Part shown: positions 63,665 to 64,000 of the stretch, one piece after another
How the letters are laid out: every line of letters starts with the position of its first letter
Position numbering within the stretch: position 1 is the stretch's first letter
Source of the DNA: Xanthomonas vasicola
GTDB lineage: Bacteria > Pseudomonadota > Gammaproteobacteria > Xanthomonadales > Xanthomonadaceae
DNA: 64,000 bases
Direction: 5' to 3'
Assembly (NCBI RefSeq): GCF_000772705.2
Contig: NZ_JSBW02000059.1
Location: forward strand, 91,589 to 155,588
Notes under the pieces: model-generated
Database searches by the model: none
The model's input: the letters and a program-made list of their open reading frames with translations, nothing else
What the model was told of the DNA's origin: nothing
Translations under genes and position numbers: made by a program

Positions 63665-64000
63665 ATGAAGGTGTCGACTCCCCGTAAAATTGATCCATCC
63701 ATAGTTAGAGGTCTCCGGCACACTAGCCACCAAGGAGACCAACCATGCGCAAGAGCAAGTTCACCGAGAGCCAGATTGTCGCCACGCTGAAGTAGGTGGA
63801 GGGCGGCCGCCAGGTCAAGGATGTGTGCCGAGAGCTGGGTATTTCCGATGCGACGTATTACATCTGGAAGTCTAAGTACGGTGGCATGGAGGCCGCTGAT
63901 GTGCAGCGCCTTCGCGACCTGGAGACCGAGCACAGCAAGCTCAAACGCATGTATGCCGAGCTCGCGATGGAAAACCATGCACTGAAGGATGTCATCGCAA
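63665..64000 (+). mobile_element. Left end of an IS3-family element
   Basis: A probable end (TGTCGACTCCCCGTAAAATT, starting about 63668) lies about 77 bases before an IS3-type orfA frame. The element continues past the window edge, so its right end and target duplication cannot be seen. The layout resembles the xanthomonad IS1404-type elements. Confidence 0.65.
63745..64000 (+). pseudogene. IS3-family transposase orfA with early amber stop, cut by window edge
   Basis: The frame reads MRKSKFTESQIVATLK and then TAG at 63793 (codon 17), where a Glu codon GAG is expected, and continues in frame without another stop as VEGGRQVKDVCRELGISDAT, then YYIWKSKYGGMEAADVQRLR to the window edge. It is the helix-turn-helix and leucine-zipper start of IS3 OrfA. 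A single G-to-T change would explain the stop. Confidence 0.8.

Noticed and set aside
63470..63742. Minus-strand peptide with YNHQRPHRSLGG, resembling the end of IS3 transposases
   Set aside because: Nothing transposase-like precedes it in frame, and the same DNA reads more protein-like in another frame. Short chance match is likely.

Overview
The window is about 64 kb of GC-rich chromosome from a gammaproteobacterium that I take to be a Xanthomonas. The grounds are the gene order (atp operon, glmU, glmS, the T4SS effector/immunity pair, copLAB-like genes, fabAB, then cbs and metB leading into an O-antigen cluster), the protein sequences, a VirD4-interacting C-terminal domain of the Xanthomonas type on a cell-wall hydrolase, and IS3 and IS30 remnants of xanthomonad type. 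The citri/axonopodis group is plausible; the species is not decided.

Layout. 1-1.3 kb: an outer-membrane barrel gene cut by the left edge, then a gap that looks like a small RNA gene back to back with the atp promoter. 1.3-8.9 kb: the complete F1Fo ATP synthase operon atpIBEFHAGDC, with three inverted-repeat spacers and a terminator. 9-12 kb: secreted chorismate mutase, GtrA-like protein, glmU. 12.3-20.4 kb: a seven-gene minus-strand unit (HlyD-type adaptor, ABC ATPase, two MacB/FtsX permeases, PDZ-like lipoprotein, sigma-54 response regulator, NtrY-like kinase). It is preceded by a -24/-12 promoter and a dense array of TGTCCG half-sites that reaches into the glmS leader. 20.6-24.6 kb: glmS and two unknown genes. 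24.7-27.6 kb: a predicted antibacterial type IV secretion effector and its lipoprotein immunity partner. 27.8-35.2 kb: gloA, copper genes copL-copA-copB, a cysteine-synthase-like enzyme and oligopeptidase A. 35.2-36.8 kb: an AT-rich patch with an IS30 remnant, repeats and an unknown alanine-rich protein. 36.8-51.1 kb: mostly housekeeping genes (fabBA, dinB, gph, tfoX-like, fRMsr, bioD, phasin, queD, rhlE, fah-like/maiA, a PilT/PilU ATPase, a DUF4398/OmpA-like pair, a YdcH-like gene with a structured leader). 51.4-54 kb: cbs and metB (transsulfuration). 54-63.2 kb: an ABC-transporter-dependent O-antigen cluster (glycosyltransferase, wzm, wzt, DUF4214-methyltransferase, rmd, gmd, large double glycosyltransferase) that suggests a D-rhamnose polymer. 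63.2-64 kb: intergenic debris and an IS3 orfA with an early amber codon.

How genes work together. The atp genes make one rotary enzyme. The adaptor, ATPase and permeases should form a tripartite-type efflux or envelope-remodelling transporter whose own operon carries the two-component system likely to switch it on. The effector/immunity pair serves interbacterial killing. copL-copA-copB handle copper. The fah-like gene and maiA act in tyrosine breakdown. gmd and rmd make GDP-D-rhamnose, which the glycosyltransferases polymerise and Wzm/Wzt export. Strongest leads for new biology are the sigma-54 array and self-encoded regulatory operon, the candidate small RNA sharing a promoter region with atp, and the multi-domain T4SS effector. 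No tRNA, rRNA, CRISPR array or replication origin was recognised.
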